This document shows positions 61,880 through 64,000 of a stretch of 64,000 nt of DNA, in pieces (position 1 is the first letter of the stretch; each line of letters starts with the position of its first letter). The notes under the pieces are model-generated. The model searched no databases, had not been told where the DNA came from, and worked only from the letters and a program-made list of their open reading frames with translations. Source of the stretch: Algibacter miyuki (GTDB lineage: Bacteria; Bacteroidota; Bacteroidia; Flavobacteriales; Flavobacteriaceae); NCBI RefSeq assembly GCF_042427745.1, contig NZ_JBHMFA010000035.1. One strand, given 5' to 3'. The translations under genes and the position numbers were made by a program.

Positions 61880-61980
61880 GTTTTTCAAACTTTAATTGAA
61901 GAATCACTCTAGCACAATAAAGTACCAAAGCAATTCTTCTCACTAAAACAATTAAGAATCTCTAAAAAAAGTATACTTAA

Positions 61981-63942
61981 TTAAAAATTTTCGGTTCCTG
62001 TTTTTAACCAAGTATAATAGGTTTCAACATCTGGGGTATAAGCTACTGGAGTTATTAAATTTTCTTCATTATGATCCATTAAAACATAAAATGGTTGTGA
62101 ATTGGTTTTATATTTTATGGTTTGAAGTTCGCTCCATTTTTGTCCGATATATTTTAACTTCTTCCCTGGTTTAAGTTGAGATTCGACAACCTCATCGGCT
62201 TCAAGTTTTCTTTTATCATCAACATATAAAGAAATTAATACTACATCATTTTTTAAAATATTTAAGACCTTCGGATCGGGCCAAACATTTTGTTCCATTT
62301 TTCTACAATTAACGCAAGCCCAACCTGTAAAATCTAACATCACAGGTTTACCAACTTTTTTAGCATAGGCCATACCTGTATCATAATCGTCAAAAGCCAA
62401 AATATCGTGTGGCGCTAATAAGTGTGCACCTTCAGGTAAATCGCCATGAGACGCATTACTTCCGCCTGATCCTAATTTAGAAAAGCCAACACCATAAGGC
62501 GACTCGCTATAATCTTGAGGTGGCGGAAATGCACTAATAATGTTTAAAGGTGCACCCCAAAGTCCAGGAATCATATAAATAGTGAATGTTAAAACAATCA
62601 ATCCTAAACTTAATCTTCCTACTGAAATGTGCGATAATGGTGAATCGTGTGGCAACTGAATTTTTCCGAATAAATAGAATGCTAATGTTCCGAAAATGGC
62701 AATCCAAATCGCGATGAATACTTCGCGTTCTATAATATGAAGTTGTAAAACTAAATCTGCTTGACTTAAGAATTTAAATGCTAAAGCCAGTTCTAAAAAC
62801 CCTAAAACTACTTTTACTGTATTTAACCAACCTCCCGATTTAGGCAATGAATTTAACCACCCAGGGAAAGCTGCAAATAATGCAAATGGTAGCGCTATTG
62901 CTAAAGAAAAACCAAACATACCAATTATTGGAGCCAAACCACCTTTGGATGCGGCTTCAACTAATAAGGTTCCTACAATAGGGCCTGTACAAGAAAAAGA
63001 CACGATAGCTAAGGCTAATGCCATAAAAAAGATACCTACAAGTCCGCCTCTATCTGCTTGCGAATCGACTTTATTGGCCCATGAATTTGGTAACATAATT
63101 TCAAAAGCACCTAAAAAAGAAACAGCAAAAACAACTAAAAGAATAAAGAAAATAATATTAAACCATACATTCGTAGCTAATGCATTGAGGGCATCGGCAC
63201 CAAAAATTCCGGTTACGGCGATACCTAAAAGTAAATAAATAACGATAATACAAATACCATAAATTATGGCATTTTTAATTCCTGCGGCTTTGTTTTTACT
63301 TTGTTTGGTAAAGAAACTCACCGTCATTGGAATCATAGGAAACACACAAGGTGTTAGTAAAGCTGCAAAACCAGACAAAAAAGCTATAAAAAATATGGCA
63401 AAAAGCCCTTTGTTTTCTTCCTGATTTTTTTCCACATGAATACTACTATCATTAACCTCATCTTCAACGGCTTCCAGTCTATTTCCTGAATTTTTATGTA
63501 ATTGAAACGTTAAATCAACTTCTGTTGGAGGTAAACACCGCGTATCGTCGCAGACCATAAATTCGACAAATCCAGAAATGGAAGATTTCCCTGCTTCTAC
63601 TTCAACTTTTTGCTTAAACGTGGCTTTGTTTTCAAAAAACTTAATTTCCATTCCGAAAACGGGATCATCCACAATATGTCCTTCTTCCTCTTCGGTATTT
63701 CCTATAATTTTAAATCCCCCCTCACTATCGTCATAAACGAAAGTTGTTGGTATTGGACCATTTTCTGGTACATTCTGCGAATACAAATGCCACCCTCGAT
63801 CAACGATAGCGGTAGAAATTAAATGGTATTCGGTTTCTGAAATTTTCTCTACTGAAGTTGTCCATTTTACGGGATCTAGGACTTGCGAATACCCCGTTAA
63901 TGAAAATATTAAAACACTTAATACTAAAATAAATTGCTTCAT
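61981..63942 (-). CDS. dsbD: DsbD-family thiol:disulfide interchange protein (copy B)
   Basis: 653-aa DsbD with the same three-part architecture as copy A: an N-domain with the pair [16 protein letters not shown], an eight-helix core with LLTPCVFPM and FSCTGPIVG, and a C-terminal thioredoxin domain with [11 protein letters not shown]. The core from [19 protein letters not shown] sequence to GLWGAPLN is nearly identical to copy A at the protein level, but the DNA differs at many third codon positions. The linker after the N-domain (around 150-175) and the short segment before the C-terminal domain diverge. It starts 14 bp after the stop of a further DsbD N-domain-like gene at the right edge. 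Confidence 0.96.
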   Translation of the reverse strand: MKQFILVLSVLIFSLTGYSQVLDPVKWTTSVEKISETEYHLISTAIVDRGWHLYSQNVPENGPIPTTFVYDDSEGGFKIIGNTEEEEGHIVDDPVFGMEIKFFENKATFKQKVEVEAGKSSISGFVEFMVCDDTRCLPPTEVDLTFQLHKNSGNRLEAVEDEVNDSSIHVEKNQEENKGLFAIFFIAFLSGFAALLTPCVFPMIPMTVSFFTKQSKNKAAGIKNAIIYGICIIVIYLLLGIAVTGIFGADALNALATNVWFNIIFFILLVVFAVSFLGAFEIMLPNSWANKVDSQADRGGLVGIFFMALALAIVSFSCTGPIVGTLLVEAASKGGLAPIIGMFGFSLAIALPFALFAAFPGWLNSLPKSGGWLNTVKVVLGFLELALAFKFLSQADLVLQLHIIEREVFIAIWIAIFGTLAFYLFGKIQLPHDSPLSHISVGRLSLGLIVLTFTIYMIPGLWGAPLNIISAFPPPQDYSESPYGVGFSKLGSGGSNASHGDLPEGAHLLAPHDILAFDDYDTGMAYAKKVGKPVMLDFTGWACVNCRKMEQNVWPDPKVLNILKNDVVLISLYVDDKRKLEADEVVESQLKPGKKLKYIGQKWSELQTIKYKTNSQPFYVLMDHNEENLITPVAYTPDVETYYTWLKTGTENF

Positions 63943-63956
63943 TATATGATCTCGTT

Positions 63957-64000
63957 TTATTTGATATTGAATATTAAATCTACTTCGGTCGGAGGCAAAC
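63957..64000 (-). CDS. C-terminal end of a stand-alone DsbD N-terminal-domain-like protein (cut by window edge)
   Basis: The last 14 codons on the minus strand read [13 protein letters not shown] and then TAA (63959-63957). LPPTEVDL is the segment that follows the second redox Cys in the N-terminal domains of both DsbD copies (CLPPTEVDL), and a Cys codon would be expected just beyond the edge (the last two bases, GT on the minus strand, fit TGT). The reading frame stops right after this domain instead of continuing into membrane helices, so the gene probably encodes the periplasmic DsbD alpha-type domain alone. It is 14 bp upstream of dsbD copy B and on the same strand, so it is likely cotranscribed. 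Confidence 0.7.
   Translation of the reverse strand, partial: LPPTEVDLIFNIK

Noticed and set aside
52878..64000. Recent tandem duplication or assembly artefact for the repeated DsbD/aminotransferase genes
   Set aside because: The two copies differ at many synonymous positions and in gene content (TlpA only once), so they are genuine, diverged paralogues.

Overview
The window looks like a low-GC, AT-rich chromosome segment of a Bacteroidota bacterium, most likely a marine Flavobacteriia. The signs are SusC/SusD pairs, hybrid two-component (HTCS) regulators with AraC-type outputs, fasciclin lipoproteins, A/T-rich leaders without strong Shine-Dalgarno sites, and TAnnTTTG-like -7 elements. No RNA genes, CRISPR arrays, insertion sequences or phage genes were seen.

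Region 1 (1-15.6 kb, minus strand) is a polysaccharide-utilisation locus (PUL). Its order of transcription is a 771-aa fasciclin lipoprotein, SusC, SusD, two more fasciclin lipoproteins, and the start of a second SusC cut by the left edge. An HTCS sits upstream behind a strong terminator. Four TGTTAA repeats spaced 10-11 bp apart lie in front of the locus.

Region 2 (15.9-22.5 kb) is a hexose/uronate module. A LacI-type regulator and mannose-6-phosphate isomerase are divergent from kduI-kduD-DUF4861. A sodium/solute symporter converges on these and is closed by a shared terminator.

Region 3 (22.7-52.9 kb) is the main catabolic locus. A minus-strand series runs SusC, SusD, a GH115-like protein, GH92, GH29, GH29, an esterase/phospholipase C fusion, GH115, a calcineurin-like phosphoesterase and a second HTCS, followed by an inositol oxygenase. 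A divergent plus-strand set runs DUF1080x2, a TAT-exported Gfo/Idh oxidoreductase, a GH78 rhamnosidase and a sialate-O-acetylesterase-like enzyme. The best discovery is a shared 27-bp operator, TCCAT-N2-TTTKGA-N8-TCCATT, followed 20 bp later by TAnnTTAG or a similar -7 element. It occurs as two mirror-image copies between SusC and the DUF1080 gene, with identical spacing to each start codon, and a third time in front of the inositol oxygenase. This ties glycan capture, oxidative glycoside cleavage and inositol oxidation into one probable HTCS regulon. With the PI-PLC-like domain, phosphoesterase, alpha-glucuronidase and alpha-mannosidase, it suggests degradation of a glycan linked to inositol phosphate, such as a glycosyl-inositol-phosphorylceramide. 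That substrate is an inference.

Region 4 (52.9-64 kb, minus strand) is a thiol-redox region with a segmental duplication. Two DsbD proteins and two cysteine-desulfurase-like class V aminotransferases lie in the same relative order. A TlpA lipoprotein is present in only one copy, and a beta-propeller/HEAT/cytochrome c lipoprotein lies between the copies. The end of a third DsbD N-terminal domain is cut by the right edge.
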